NCBI GenBank assembly: GCA_938003835.1
Contig: CALKXJ010000031.1
Span: 1 to 49,921, forward strand
DNA length: 49,921 nt
Reading direction: 5' to 3'
Source of the DNA: an uncultured Bryobacteraceae bacterium
Lineage (GTDB): Bacteria; Acidobacteriota; Terriglobia; Bryobacterales; Bryobacteraceae
The notes beneath the pieces were generated by a model. The model had not been told where the DNA came from. It saw nothing but the letters and a program-made list of their open reading frames with translations, and did not search any database. Shown piece by piece: positions 1 through 8,123 of this stretch; position 1 is the first letter of the stretch; every line of letters begins with the position of its first letter. A program made the translations under genes and the position numbers.

Positions 1-1
1 G

Positions 2-400
2 ATGACCGAGCAGTGGCTGCCTGTCTACATCTCGCTGCTGACGCCGATCGCCACGCTGGCCGTTGTGCTGGTAGGTTTCCTCTACAACAATAGCCGGTTC
101 ACCGAGCTCAGCACGAGCGTCGACCGCCGTATTACGGAACTCAGCACCAGCGTCGACCGCCGCATCACCGAGCTCAGCAAGAGCGTCGATGGCCGCATCA
201 GCGAGCTCAGCAAAAACATGGACAGCCGCATCAGCGAACTCAGCAAGAGTGTGGACAGCCGCATCTCGGACCTCAAGGATCTCATCAAGGCCCAGGGCGA
301 TCGCTTCGATGCCAACCTGGCTCGTGTCGAAAGCTCCCTGCTCACCAAATTCGCCGAGCTCGACACTCGCCTGACGCGGATCGAGGCCCGTATCTCCTGA
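2..400 (+). CDS. Small membrane-anchored coiled-coil protein with 11-residue repeats
   Basis: A 132-residue protein of unknown function. Residues 7-28 form one hydrophobic membrane segment, so the N-terminus is probably an anchor. From about residue 32 the chain is built of tandem 11-residue units of the form R-I-x-E-L-S-x-S-V-D-x, five clear copies and a sixth degenerate one, followed by a further heptad-like helix to the end. Hydrophobic residues at I, L and V of each unit suit a right-handed (hendecad) coiled coil. The architecture recalls short phage or bacterial coiled-coil membrane proteins, but I cannot name a family. The ATG sits one base inside the window and directly precedes the membrane segment, so it is likely the true start, although upstream sequence is missing. 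Confidence 0.7.
   Translation: MTEQWLPVYISLLTPIATLAVVLVGFLYNNSRFTELSTSVDRRITELSTSVDRRITELSKSVDGRISELSKNMDSRISELSKSVDSRISDLKDLIKAQGDRFDANLARVESSLLTKFAELDTRLTRIEARIS
95..259 (+). repeat. Five tandem 33-bp coding repeats
   Basis: Five consecutive 33-bp units within the coiled-coil gene, each encoding one 11-residue unit; a sixth, more diverged unit follows to about 292. A recurrent core is GAGCTCAGCA followed by a GTCGAC-like segment. The units keep the reading frame and differ mostly by codon changes, so this is a protein-coding repeat that can gain or lose units without a frameshift. Confidence 0.8.
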
Positions 401-417
401 TCCCGCTTCGGGGCGGG

Positions 418-1875
418 CTAGAAATACTTCTTTACGATCCAATCGGGTTGCCACTGGTCGGGCTTGCGCTCGGCGCCCGTCATATCGATCTTCTCCGGCT
501 GAGGCTTATCGACCGCGAGCGGCTGCGTGTCGCCCAAGCGGCGCTGCCAGTCCGCCAGCAATGACATCATGCGCTCCACTCGCTCAGCCTGCTCGGCCTC
601 GGCGGCGAGGTTGCGCAGCTCGTGCGAGTCCTGAGCAAGGTCGAACAACTGCGTGTAGTTGATCTGGGGATAGCGGATCAGCTTATAGCGCTCGTCCCGA
701 ACGGCTCGCATCAGGTTGGTGAAAGACAGAAATAAAGAATCCCGCACGCGCTCCTCGTCACCGCGCCAGATGGGTGCCAGATCCGCTCCGTCCAGATCGC
801 CCGGCGGCTCGAGTCCGGCCAACCCGAGAATCGTGGGAAACAGGTCGAGCAGGTAGACGAGCGCCTCCGAGGAGCCCCGCGCCATGCCGGGTCCGGCGAC
901 CATGAGCGGCACACGCTGGCTGTGCTCGTACAGGTTCTGCTTGCCGAGCAGGCCGTGGCTGCCGAGCGCCAGCCCGTTATCGGCCGCGTAGATGACCCAG
1001 GTGTGGGCAGCGTGCCCGCTCTCGTCGAGAGCCCTCAGAATGCGGCCCACCTGCTCGTCCAGATGCGTGATCATCCCGTAATACTCGGCGAGCTGATCCC
1101 GGATCACCTCCGGAGTCCTCGGCCAGGCGGCCAGGTTTTCATCGCGGCCCCCGAGATGCCCGTTGTTGAACGGGTGGTGCGGCAGGAAGTTTGCCGGCAG
1201 CGGCGGCCTCCGCTCATAGTACGGGCGCAGGTACGCTTCCGGCGGCTGCCGGGGATCGTGCGGCGCCGTGAAAGCCACATAGGCAAAGAAAGGCTGCCGG
1301 CTCCGGTGGTGGCGGAGAAACTCGATCGCCGCATCAGCGAACAGCTCGCTCGAGAATTTCTCCGACGTCCGCGCGTTTACCAGGCGGCCGTCTTCGGAGA
1401 GGTCCTCCACCGGCACCTTGGTGTGGTCCGACATCCCGCCGAAGAAGACCGCCCGGCCCCGGGCAAAGCCGCGGAGAAACGAGGGTCGCCCGTTGTGCCA
1501 CTTGCCCGTGGCGAAGGTCACATAGCCCGCCTCGCGCAAGAGCTCGGGCAGGATCTTGACGCCTTCGAGATTGTTCGGGACCCGAAAATAGGCGAGCCCG
1601 GTGTGAAGCATCGCCCGGCTGGGGATGCACACGGCGCCCGCATTCGAGCCCAGGTTGTAGGCGACGCGGAAGCTGAAGCCGCGCTCGGCCAACCGGTCGA
1701 GGTTCGGCGTGCGGATATACGGGTTGCCCCAGGCGCCGATGGTGTCGGCGCGCTGGTCATCGGCAAGAAGCAGCAGGATGTTCGGTCTCTCCGGCGCACG
1801 GCTCCGGCAGCCCGCCGCAGCGAGAGCCAGCAAGGTCAGAACGGGCAGAGCCCGGCCACGTATGCTCGGTGCCAT
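418..1875 (-). CDS. Sulfatase (formylglycine-dependent), probable lipoprotein
   Basis: Sulfatase/alkaline-phosphatase superfamily enzyme of 485 residues, expected to hydrolyse sulfate esters, probably of polysaccharides, outside the cytoplasm. The N-terminus is a lipoprotein-type signal ending in A-A-G-C (Cys23). The metal-binding N-terminal motif is N-I-L-L-L-L-A-D-D near residues 32-40. The signature C-I-P-S-R begins at Cys83, the residue converted to formylglycine. A G-K-W-H motif and a C-terminal A-A-D-N-G motif also match the family. A longer frame exists upstream, but the start at 1875 precedes the signal peptide directly. The gene is divergent from the AraD-type epimerase with only 34 bp between starts. 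No sulfatase-maturing enzyme is visible in the window. Substrate is unknown. Confidence 0.88.
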   Translation of the reverse strand: MAPSIRGRALPVLTLLALAAAGCRSRAPERPNILLLLADDQRADTIGAWGNPYIRTPNLDRLAERGFSFRVAYNLGSNAGAVCIPSRAMLHTGLAYFRVPNNLEGVKILPELLREAGYVTFATGKWHNGRPSFLRGFARGRAVFFGGMSDHTKVPVEDLSEDGRLVNARTSEKFSSELFADAAIEFLRHHRSRQPFFAYVAFTAPHDPRQPPEAYLRPYYERRPPLPANFLPHHPFNNGHLGGRDENLAAWPRTPEVIRDQLAEYYGMITHLDEQVGRILRALDESGHAAHTWVIYAADNGLALGSHGLLGKQNLYEHSQRVPLMVAGPGMARGSSEALVYLLDLFPTILGLAGLEPPGDLDGADLAPIWRGDEERVRDSLFLSFTNLMRAVRDERYKLIRYPQINYTQLFDLAQDSHELRNLAAEAEQAERVERMMSLLADWQRRLGDTQPLAVDKPQPEKIDMTGAERKPDQWQPDWIVKKYF

Positions 1876-1882
1876 AGCGGCA

Positions 1883-1900
1883 AGTATAACGTTGTACAAT
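1883..1900. promoter_or_regulatory. Divergent promoter region, sulfatase/araD-like
   Basis: The 34-bp gap holds back-to-back -10-like hexamers: TATACT on the minus strand (1888-1883), eight bases from the sulfatase ATG; TATAAC on the plus strand (1885-1890); and TACAAT on the plus strand (1895-1900), nine bases before the epimerase ATG. No convincing -35 box or Shine-Dalgarno is visible for either gene, which suggests leaderless or nearly leaderless mRNAs. This is inference from spacing. Confidence 0.45.
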
Positions 1901-1909
1901 CGGCTTCTC

Positions 1910-2626
1910 ATGAGCCTGGACGAACTCCGGCGCGAGGTTCTCGAAGCCAACCTCGAACTCGTTCGCCGCGGACTCGTGCTTTACACCTTCGGCAACGCCA
2001 GCGGCCTCTGGCGCGAGAAAGGTCTCGTGGTGATCAAGCCGAGCGGCGTCCCTTTCGAGGAACTGACGTTGGAGGCGATGGTGGTGACCGATCTCGAGGG
2101 GCGGCCGGTCGAAGGGGGATTGAAGCCTTCGACCGATCTGGCCACGCACCTGGAAATCTATCGCGCCTTCGACGGCGCCGGCGGCATCGTGCACACGCAC
2201 TCTACCTACGCCACCGCCTGGGCCCAGGCCCGGCGCGAGATCCCCTGTCTCGGCACCACGCATGCCGACTACGGGCGCGGGCCGGTCCCGCTGACGGAGC
2301 CGCTCACCCCCGAGGAGATCGAGGGCGACTACGAGCGCAACACCGGGCGCGCCATCGTGCAGCGCTTCCAGAGCCTGAGCCCGCGCGAGGCGCCCTGGGT
2401 GCTGGTTGCCGGCCACGGGCCCTTCGCCTGGGGCGCTTCCCCGCAGGAGGCCGTCTTCCACGCGGTCATTCTTGAAGAGCTCGCTCGCCTGGCGTGGCTG
2501 ACCCTGGCGCTCGAACCACGCGCCGCCGCCCTCCCGCAGGTCCTCATCGACCGGCACTTCCTGCGCAAACACGGCCCGAAGGCTACCTACGGGCAGAGCT
2601 CCCCGGGGGAGCCTCACCAGAAATAG
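1910..2626 (+). CDS. araD: L-ribulose-5-phosphate 4-epimerase family protein (class II aldolase fold)
   Basis: A 238-residue class II aldolase/AraD-type enzyme, close to the usual AraD length of about 231. AraD interconverts L-ribulose-5-phosphate and D-xylulose-5-phosphate using a divalent metal. Diagnostic segments run in the expected order: T-F-G-N-A-S-G near the N-terminus, I-K-P-S-G-V, K-P-S-T-D, the metal-binding V-H-T-H-S, T-T-H-A-D-Y, then G-H-G-P-F-A-W-G with another metal-ligand histidine, and a C-terminal R-K-H-G-P-K-A-T-Y-G-Q that closely resembles classical AraD. The start at 1910 follows a -10-like TACAAT by nine bases and lacks a clear ribosome-binding site. Its 3' end overlaps the convergent symporter gene by 13 bp. 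No araA or araB neighbours are present, so the exact substrate is inferred. Confidence 0.85.
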   Translation: MSLDELRREVLEANLELVRRGLVLYTFGNASGLWREKGLVVIKPSGVPFEELTLEAMVVTDLEGRPVEGGLKPSTDLATHLEIYRAFDGAGGIVHTHSTYATAWAQARREIPCLGTTHADYGRGPVPLTEPLTPEEIEGDYERNTGRAIVQRFQSLSPREAPWVLVAGHGPFAWGASPQEAVFHAVILEELARLAWLTLALEPRAAALPQVLIDRHFLRKHGPKATYGQSSPGEPHQK

Positions 2627-4245
2627 ATGTAGAAGGCTACGATGACGCTCAGAATCACCGCGGTGTGGAGGACGTCCCAGTAGTTCCAGCTCGCTCGGGT
2701 TTCGGCTCTCTGCTCGGGCGTCGAGGAAGCGAACGTCAGACCGCGAATCTTCTCGGGCGACGGCTTCTCGGTGAACGCGCTCACCAGCAGGATGACGGCG
2801 ATGGTCGCAAAGAAGAGCAGGATGCAGTAATGCAGCCAGTTCATGGCGACGATCGGGTAAAGCCAACCCTCGGGATCGAGGCGCTCGCTGAAGACGTCGA
2901 GCACCAGCCGCAGCATGCCCAGCACGAAGCCGAAGATGAGCCCCACGGTCCCGCCGGCGCTCGTGGCGCGCGTCGTGAACACGCCGAGCAGGAAGACGGC
3001 GGCGATGCCCGGTGCAATCAGGCTCTGCACATTCTGCAAGTACTCATAGAGCACGGCGGCGATCGAGCGCATTAAGGGGATCCAGGCGATGCCGAGTCCC
3101 ACCACCGCCGCCGTCGCCACGCGCCCGACAAAAACCAGGTGCCTCTCCGTCGACTGAGGCCGCAGCTTCTTATAGAAATCCACCGTGAACAGCGTCGCCG
3201 AAGAGTTGAACAGCGAGGCGAGCGAACTCATGAGCGCCGCCACCAGCCCGCCGACAACCACGCCGCGCAGTCCCGAGGGTAACAGCGCCGAGACCAGCGC
3301 CGGGAAGGCCTCGTCCGAGCTTCTGAGCTCGAGCAGCCCCTTCTGGACCATCGTGTAGGCGATCATGCCCGGCACCAGAAAGATGAACACCGGCAGCAGC
3401 TTCATGTAGGCGGCGAAGATCGTTCCCCGCCGCGCATGTCTCTGGTTCTTGGCGGAAAGCGTCCGCTGGACGATGTACTGGTCCGTGCACCAGTACCAGA
3501 AGCCGATAATGGCCGAGCCGAGCAGGACGCCGGTCCAGGGAAACTGCGGGTCTGAGGCCGGGCGGATCAGGTGAATGTTGGCTCCGACGTGCCGCTCCAC
3601 TTCGCTCCATCCGCCCACAGCCGAGAGCCCGGAGATCAGGATCACCACCGAACCGATGATCAGTACGGGAGCCTGGAGGATTGAGGTGTAAAGCACCGCC
3701 TTCATGCCGCCGAAGATGGTGAACAGCCCGGTCAGCGCCACCAGGCCGATGCCGCTGATCCAGAAGAAGTCGATGCCCATCCACTCGTCGATGCCGAGCA
3801 CCGTCTTGAAGACGACGCCTCCGGCATAGACGGTCACCGCCACCTTGGTGAGCACATAGCTGACCAGCGAAATGAGCGACAGAAACCAGCGTGCCCCGGG
3901 CGAATAGCGCCGCTCGAGAAACTCCGGCATGGTGAAGACCTTGCTGCGGGCGTAGAAGGGCACGAAGACCCAGCCGAGCACCAGGATGAGCCAGGCGTGC
4001 ATCTCCCAGTGGGCCATCGCCATGCCGCTTTCATAGCCCGTCCCGGCCAGGCCCACCAGGTGCTCGGAACCGATGTTGGAGGCGAAGATCGAAGCGCCCA
4101 CGGCCACCCAGCCGGCATTGCGGCCCGCCAGGAAGTAGTCCGCCGTGTCTTCCTCCTTCTGCTTCAGCACCCAGATGACGATGGCGACGAGGGCGCCGAA
4201 GAAGGCTGTGAGAACCAGCCAATCCAATCCGGAGAAACCGATCAT
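2614..4245 (-). CDS. Sodium:solute symporter (SSS/SGLT family)
   Basis: A 543-residue polytopic membrane protein of the SSS family, which couples sodium import to uptake of sugars, organic acids or similar solutes. The N-terminus begins with a membrane helix, followed by the family-typical D-Y-F-L-A-G-R-N region and A-S-N-I-G-S-E-H-L-V-G, a segment characteristic of SGLT-like members. Numerous hydrophobic helices follow, including G-S-A-I-I-G-F-W-Y-W-C-T-D-Q-Y-I-V-Q-R with the Q-R typical of the family core, and the last helix ends at the C-terminus. A GGGGAGG ribosome-binding site precedes the start at 4245. It converges on and overlaps the AraD-type gene by 13 bp, so no terminator separates them. 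Resemblance to SGLT-type members hints at a sugar substrate, but this is not provable here. Confidence 0.88.
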   Translation of the reverse strand: MIGFSGLDWLVLTAFFGALVAIVIWVLKQKEEDTADYFLAGRNAGWVAVGASIFASNIGSEHLVGLAGTGYESGMAMAHWEMHAWLILVLGWVFVPFYARSKVFTMPEFLERRYSPGARWFLSLISLVSYVLTKVAVTVYAGGVVFKTVLGIDEWMGIDFFWISGIGLVALTGLFTIFGGMKAVLYTSILQAPVLIIGSVVILISGLSAVGGWSEVERHVGANIHLIRPASDPQFPWTGVLLGSAIIGFWYWCTDQYIVQRTLSAKNQRHARRGTIFAAYMKLLPVFIFLVPGMIAYTMVQKGLLELRSSDEAFPALVSALLPSGLRGVVVGGLVAALMSSLASLFNSSATLFTVDFYKKLRPQSTERHLVFVGRVATAAVVGLGIAWIPLMRSIAAVLYEYLQNVQSLIAPGIAAVFLLGVFTTRATSAGGTVGLIFGFVLGMLRLVLDVFSERLDPEGWLYPIVAMNWLHYCILLFFATIAVILLVSAFTEKPSPEKIRGLTFASSTPEQRAETRASWNYWDVLHTAVILSVIVAFYIYFW

Positions 4246-4358
4246 GCGACGCCTCCCCTGCTTTCGCGCGGGCCCTTGGGCCCGACGCGGTCACAAACGA
4301 ACGATTCTACCCGTAGGCGGAGGCGTCAAGCGAGCGGCGGCGGCCGCCTCGGAGCCGC

Positions 4359-4721
4359 TCAGGCCGCCGCCGGAGCCTTTGCCCTAAAGATTACTGCTGT
4401 CACCAGTTCGATGAGCAAGCCGACCACCAGACCCGCGACGAGCACAATCCAGAACTCCACCGCCCAGCGTCCGGCGACCCAAACGGCTCCGAAAGCCAGA
4501 GGCAGGCTGAAGATGAAACCCATGAGCAGGCCGTGCAGCCACCAGCCCATCCGGCAGCAACTCACCGCGATCGCAAAGCCGAGTACGCCACGACCTAGGA
4601 TGAGGGTGAGGAGCCCGGCGGCTCCTACCGTGACATTGGTTCCGCTGCGAGCGACGAGCGCCTCGATGAGGCCGAGAATTAACCCGGCCAGTGTGGCAAC
4701 GACAACGCGTTTGGACGACAT
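4359..4721 (-). CDS. Small hydrophobic membrane protein
   Basis: A 120-residue integral membrane protein with about four hydrophobic segments (roughly residues 6-24, 30-52, 60-80 and 88-113) and a short basic C-terminus. I do not recognise a family. The start at 4721 is chosen because a GGAGGGAGAACC ribosome-binding site lies immediately upstream; an ATG 45 bases earlier lacks one. It stands alone between the symporter and a small secreted protein, all on the minus strand, with more than 100 bp on each side, so it is not obviously in an operon. Confidence 0.65.
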   Translation of the reverse strand: MSSKRVVVATLAGLILGLIEALVARSGTNVTVGAAGLLTLILGRGVLGFAIAVSCCRMGWWLHGLLMGFIFSLPLAFGAVWVAGRWAVEFWIVLVAGLVVGLLIELVTAVIFRAKAPAAA

Positions 4722-4879
4722 GGTTCTCCCTCCTGGCCGCAGCCCATGGGCCGCGGCCTCACTCACCTCGGCCTCGACAGGCCCCTCCGGCGGCTGCCGC
4801 AGAAGCCGGGGTATGAGTGCAGACGCTCCGCGTGCCTTTCAGGGGCTTCCGTCGAGCGCCGCCCGTGGCCCGACGAGCC

Positions 4880-5218
4880 CTATCCGGTGATCTCGACCGC
4901 CTGTGCGAGGTTCCCGCGCCGCGTCGGGACGAACTTGACCGAGGCTTGCTTGCCCTTGTGAGCGGGCAGCTCGTCGAGTTTCACTTTCTGGCCTCCGGAG
5001 CTAATCCGGGTCCCGGCGCGCAGCACGAAGCTATAGGTGACGCCGCGCGCTCCCTCGACGACCAGGAGCTTCTGGGCGGTGTCGACAAGAGTGATCTTTC
5101 CGGACAGCGTTTCAGCAGGCCCGAGCGTGTCGCCCTTACCCGCCTGCGCGGCCGCCGGTGAAGTTGCGCCTGCCACGAGCAGGCAGAGGATCGGGAGCAG
5201 AACCTTCATCGACCGCAT
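4880..5218 (-). CDS. Small secreted protein, possibly an OB-like fold
   Basis: A 112-residue protein with a Sec-type signal peptide (basic start, hydrophobic stretch to about residue 20, A-A-A-Q cleavage region), so it should be periplasmic. The mature part is short and beta-rich with alternating hydrophobic positions: S-G-K-I-T-L-V-D, L-L-V-V-E-G, Y-S-F-V-L-R-A-G-T-R-I and V-K-F-V-P-T-R-R-G-N-L-A. That pattern resembles small DUF5666-like or OB-type domains seen as secreted singletons. Function is unknown. A GGGAGG sequence nine bases upstream supports 5218, with an in-frame ATG at 5209 as the alternative. It is divergent from ilvD. Confidence 0.65.
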   Translation of the reverse strand: MRSMKVLLPILCLLVAGATSPAAAQAGKGDTLGPAETLSGKITLVDTAQKLLVVEGARGVTYSFVLRAGTRISSGGQKVKLDELPAHKGKQASVKFVPTRRGNLAQAVEITG

Positions 5219-5307
5219 GAGTTCAACCCTCCCGAAACTATGTTAACTCGACCTGTCCGCCCCGGCGAGGCACATCCCGGATAGAATGGTCAAGTTAGGC
5301 TTGCCGT

Positions 5308-6975
5308 ATGAAACTTTCGAGCCACACCATCACTCAGGGACGCGACCGCGCACCAGCACGCGCCATGCTCAAGGCCATCGGCTTCACCGACGAAGATCTC
5401 GCCAAGCCGATCATCGGCGTGGCCAATACCTGGATTGAGACGATGCCTTGCAACTACAACCTCCGGGCCTTGGCGGTCAAGGTCAAGGAGGGAATCCGAG
5501 CGGCCGGCGGCACCCCCATGGAGTTCAACACCATCGCCATCAGCGACGGCGTCACCATGGGGACTGAAGGGATGAAGGCCTCCTTGGTCAGCCGCGAGAT
5601 CATCGCCGACTCCATCGAGCTGCTCGTGCGCGGCCACATGTTCGACGGCATCATCGCCCTGGTGGCCTGCGACAAGACGATTCCCGGCGCCGCCATGGCG
5701 CTCCTGCGCGTCAACGTGCCCGGCCTGGTGCTTTACGGCGGCTCGATTCTCCCCGGCCGGCTCGACGGGCGCGAGCTCACCATCCAGGATGTCTTCGAGG
5801 CTGTGGGCGCCGCCGCCGCAGGCAGGATTACCGACGAGGAGCTGCGCTCCATCGAGAACGCCGCCTGTCCGGGCGCGGGCGCCTGCGGCGGCCAGTTCAC
5901 CGCCAACACCATGGCCACCGTCATGGAGATGATCGGCCTGTCGCCCTTCGGCACCGCCTCTGTACCGCAAGTCGATCCCCGAAAAGACGACGTCGCGTTC
6001 CGCTGCGGGCAGTTGATCGTCGAGGCCGTGCGGCGGGATCTCAGGCCGCGACATATCGCCACCCGCGCCGCCTTCGAGAATGCCATCGCGGCGGTGGCGG
6101 CCACAGGCGGCTCCACCAATGCCGTGCTGCATCTGTTGGCGATGGCCCGCGAGGCCGAGGTCCCTCTCGAGATCGACGAATTCGACCGGATCAGCAGCCG
6201 CACGCCGCTGCTCGTCGATCTGAAGCCCACCGGCAAGTATGTCGCAGTCGACGTCGACAAGGCGGGCGGCATTCCCGTGATCGCCCGGCGCCTGCTCGAA
6301 GGCGGCTATGTGGACGGCTCGGCGATAACAATCACCGGGCGCACCTTCGCCCAGGAGGCGGCCGAGGCACGCGAGACGCCCGGCCAGCAAGTCATCCATC
6401 CGCTCTCGGACCCGATCAAGCCCACCGGAGGGCTGATGATCCTGCGCGGTAACCTGGCGCCGGACGGGGCGGTGATCAAGGTGAGCGGCGCAGGGCGCCT
6501 CTCGCACCGCGGACCGGCCCGCGTCTTCGATCGCGAAGAGGACGCCATGGGCGCCGTTATGCGCGGAGAGATCCACCCGGGCGACGTGGTCGTGATTCGC
6601 TATGAGGGACCAAAGGGCGGGCCCGGCATGCGCGAGATGCTCGGCGTCACCGGTGCCATCGTCGGGGCCGGCCTCGGACCGAGCGTCGCGCTGATGACCG
6701 ACGGCCGCTTTAGCGGGGCCACCCACGGCTTCATGATCGGGCACGTCGCGCCCGAGGCGGCTGACGGGGGCCCGATCGCCCTGGTCGAGGAGGGCGACAC
6801 CATCGAGATCGACCTCGCCCAGCGTCGGATCGACTTGTTGGTAGGCAATGCGGAGCTCGAACGCCGTCGCCAGGCCTGGCGGCCCCCCGAGCCCCGCTAC
6901 CGCACGGGCGTCTTCGCCAAGTACGTCCGCCTGGTCGATTCCGCCGCGCGCGGGGCCGTCACCTGCGGCGCCTGA
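5308..6975 (+). CDS. ilvD: Dihydroxy-acid dehydratase
   Basis: A 555-residue enzyme, the normal length for IlvD, which dehydrates 2,3-dihydroxy-isovalerate and -methylvalerate in valine and isoleucine synthesis. It opens with the usual S[16 protein letters not shown]. The three Fe-S ligand cysteines are at Cys48 (M-P-C-N-Y-N), Cys121 (V-A-C-D-K-T-I-P-G) and Cys193 in the [12 protein letters not shown] signature. The C-terminal region has the [11 protein letters not shown] motif. This matches IlvD better than the sugar-acid dehydratase branch of the family, although a sugar-acid role cannot be excluded given the enolase-superfamily enzyme 2 kb away. No other ilv genes are nearby. Its TGA abuts the stop of the convergent trxA. 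Confidence 0.93.
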   Translation: MKLSSHTITQGRDRAPARAMLKAIGFTDEDLAKPIIGVANTWIETMPCNYNLRALAVKVKEGIRAAGGTPMEFNTIAISDGVTMGTEGMKASLVSREIIADSIELLVRGHMFDGIIALVACDKTIPGAAMALLRVNVPGLVLYGGSILPGRLDGRELTIQDVFEAVGAAAAGRITDEELRSIENAACPGAGACGGQFTANTMATVMEMIGLSPFGTASVPQVDPRKDDVAFRCGQLIVEAVRRDLRPRHIATRAAFENAIAAVAATGGSTNAVLHLLAMAREAEVPLEIDEFDRISSRTPLLVDLKPTGKYVAVDVDKAGGIPVIARRLLEGGYVDGSAITITGRTFAQEAAEARETPGQQVIHPLSDPIKPTGGLMILRGNLAPDGAVIKVSGAGRLSHRGPARVFDREEDAMGAVMRGEIHPGDVVVIRYEGPKGGPGMREMLGVTGAIVGAGLGPSVALMTDGRFSGATHGFMIGHVAPEAADGGPIALVEEGDTIEIDLAQRRIDLLVGNAELERRRQAWRPPEPRYRTGVFAKYVRLVDSAARGAVTCGA

Positions 6976-7320
6976 TCAGGACGCCACGGCCGCCAGGTGA
7001 GGCGCGATCATCCTTTCGACCTCGGCGCGCCCGATGGCGCCCACCCGCTGGTCGACCACGCGGCCGCCCTTGAACAGCAGCAGCGTCGGAATGCCACGGA
7101 TGTTGTACCGCATCGCGGTGGCGCCATTCTCGTCGACGTTCAGCTTGCCCACCTTCAGCCGGCCGACATAGGCGTCGGCGATTGCGTCCACCGTAGGAGC
7201 CATCATGCGGCACGGGCCGCACCACTCAGCCCAAAAGTCCACCAGAACGGGAAGCTCGGAGTTCAGGACCTCGCGGTCGAAACCCTCGTCGGTGAAAGTC
7301 AAAACATTCTTGGATGCCAT
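6976..7320 (-). CDS. trxA: Thioredoxin
   Basis: A 114-residue classical cytoplasmic thioredoxin, the disulfide reductant reduced by thioredoxin reductase. The active site W-C-G-P-C has Cys34 and Cys37, followed by R-M-M-A-P, and the cis-proline segment R-G-I-P-T-L-L-L-F lies in the expected place. There is no signal peptide. A GGAGAAC ribosome-binding site lies upstream of 7320. The stop codon is directly adjacent to that of convergent ilvD, forming TGATCA. Upstream, the leader at 7341-7401 holds a strong nested inverted repeat that would fold at the very 5' end of the mRNA. Confidence 0.95.
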   Translation of the reverse strand: MASKNVLTFTDEGFDREVLNSELPVLVDFWAEWCGPCRMMAPTVDAIADAYVGRLKVGKLNVDENGATAMRYNIRGIPTLLLFKGGRVVDQRVGAIGRAEVERMIAPHLAAVAS

Positions 7321-7340
7321 CCAGTTGTTCTCCAGGATTC

Positions 7341-7401
7341 GGCGATAGTGCGCGGCGTCAGGCCCGCCTGCCGCGGCGGGCAGTGCGAGGTTTCTATCGC
7401 C
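7341..7401 (-). promoter_or_regulatory. Nested inverted repeat in the trxA leader
   Basis: Outer perfect 8-bp arms GGCGATAG (7341-7348) and CTATCGCC (7394-7401) enclose an inner 7-bp stem GCCCGCC (7362-7368) / GGCGGGC (7375-7381) with a six-base loop. Read as trxA leader RNA it would begin close to the predicted transcription start and end just before the ribosome-binding site. There is no U-tract, so it is not a standard terminator. Confidence 0.5.
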
Positions 7402-7412
7402 GCTCCCTCACT

Positions 7413-7442
7413 ATGATGAGAAAAGGCTGAGGAAGGATTCAA
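7413..7442 (-). promoter_or_regulatory. Candidate trxA promoter
   Basis: On the minus strand TTGAAT (7442-7437) and CATCAT (7418-7413) are separated by 18 bp, matching sigma-70 consensus at four positions each. The predicted start near 7406 would place the inverted repeat 7401-7341 at the 5' end of the transcript. Sequence similarity only. Confidence 0.35.
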
Positions 7443-7484
7443 CGCCCGGCCTCCGCCTGGGATAAACCAGGGGATTACCCGATC

Positions 7485-8105
7485 GTGCTTGCCGCCCTGC
7501 TGCTCGTCTGGCTCGAAATCACCACTCCCGTTTGGGAGCTAAAGGCGGCGGCTGAGTGGACCGACGAGGAGCTGGCAGCGGTGCTCACTGCCTCTCCCTG
7601 GGCGCAGATGCATCGGCTGGAGTTGCCCGCGGCCAAAGGCGTGGGCGCCGGCGGCCTTTCCAATCCGACCCTTCATCTTTTCCTGGCCACAGCCACTCCC
7701 GTCCGGGAAGCGGAGCGTGAGCTGCGCCGGCGCAGGCTCCAGGGGAGCGTAGAGCCGGAGCGCGCCGCCGACTCCGAGTTCGAGGAGTTCCTCGAGGCCA
7801 ACCCGGGTCGCTACATCGTCCTGGCCGTCCGCGTCTTGCGGCCGGAGCTGCTGGACCGGCCGCGCTCGGTCGAAACCATGGAGCGGGAAACCCGGCTCAG
7901 GATCGGCCGCCGCTCCTACGAGCTCGTGGGGCACTTCCTTCCTACCCGCGACGATCCCTACGTCCGGCTGATCTTTCCCCGCGACGTACGCGACACGGAC
8001 ACGGAACTCCGCTTCGAGCTTTATGTGCCCGGCGTCCCGCTGCCGTTCCGGACCGTGCGCTTCAAGCTCGAGAAACTCACCTGGCGCGGCCGGCCTGAGT
8101 ACTGA
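7485..8105 (+). CDS. Hypothetical secreted protein, acidobacterial type
   Basis: A 206-residue protein of unknown function. It starts at a GTG with an AGGGGA ribosome-binding site upstream and has a short hydrophobic N-terminus that may be a signal or anchor. The segment E-W-T-D-E-E-L-A-A-V-L-T-A-S-P-W-A resembles a motif I remember from uncharacterised acidobacterial proteins (helical 'W-T-x-x-E ... SPWA' start), unverified. The rest is mixed, with a beta-rich C-terminus (residues 150-200: I-G-R-R-S-Y-E-L-V, Y-V-R-L-I-F-P-R, L-R-F-E-L-Y-V-P-G) that could be a small beta-sandwich. It is convergent with the SDR gene 18 bp away and shows no operon partner. Confidence 0.65.
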   Translation: MLAALLLVWLEITTPVWELKAAAEWTDEELAAVLTASPWAQMHRLELPAAKGVGAGGLSNPTLHLFLATATPVREAERELRRRRLQGSVEPERAADSEFEEFLEANPGRYIVLAVRVLRPELLDRPRSVETMERETRLRIGRRSYELVGHFLPTRDDPYVRLIFPRDVRDTDTELRFELYVPGVPLPFRTVRFKLEKLTWRGRPEY

Positions 8106-8123
8106 TCCGCCCCAAGGCGCGCC

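Noticed and set aside
95-292. Repeats resembling a CRISPR array
   Set aside because: Units are contiguous, in frame and code for a coiled coil; there are no spacers.
922-2475. Long plus-strand frame opposite the sulfatase gene
   Set aside because: Antisense of a well-supported sulfatase, no recognisable domain, and biased composition typical of GC-rich shadow frames.
5290-6744. Long minus-strand frame opposite ilvD
   Set aside because: Shadow of ilvD; His/Asp/Gly/Arg-rich with no domain.
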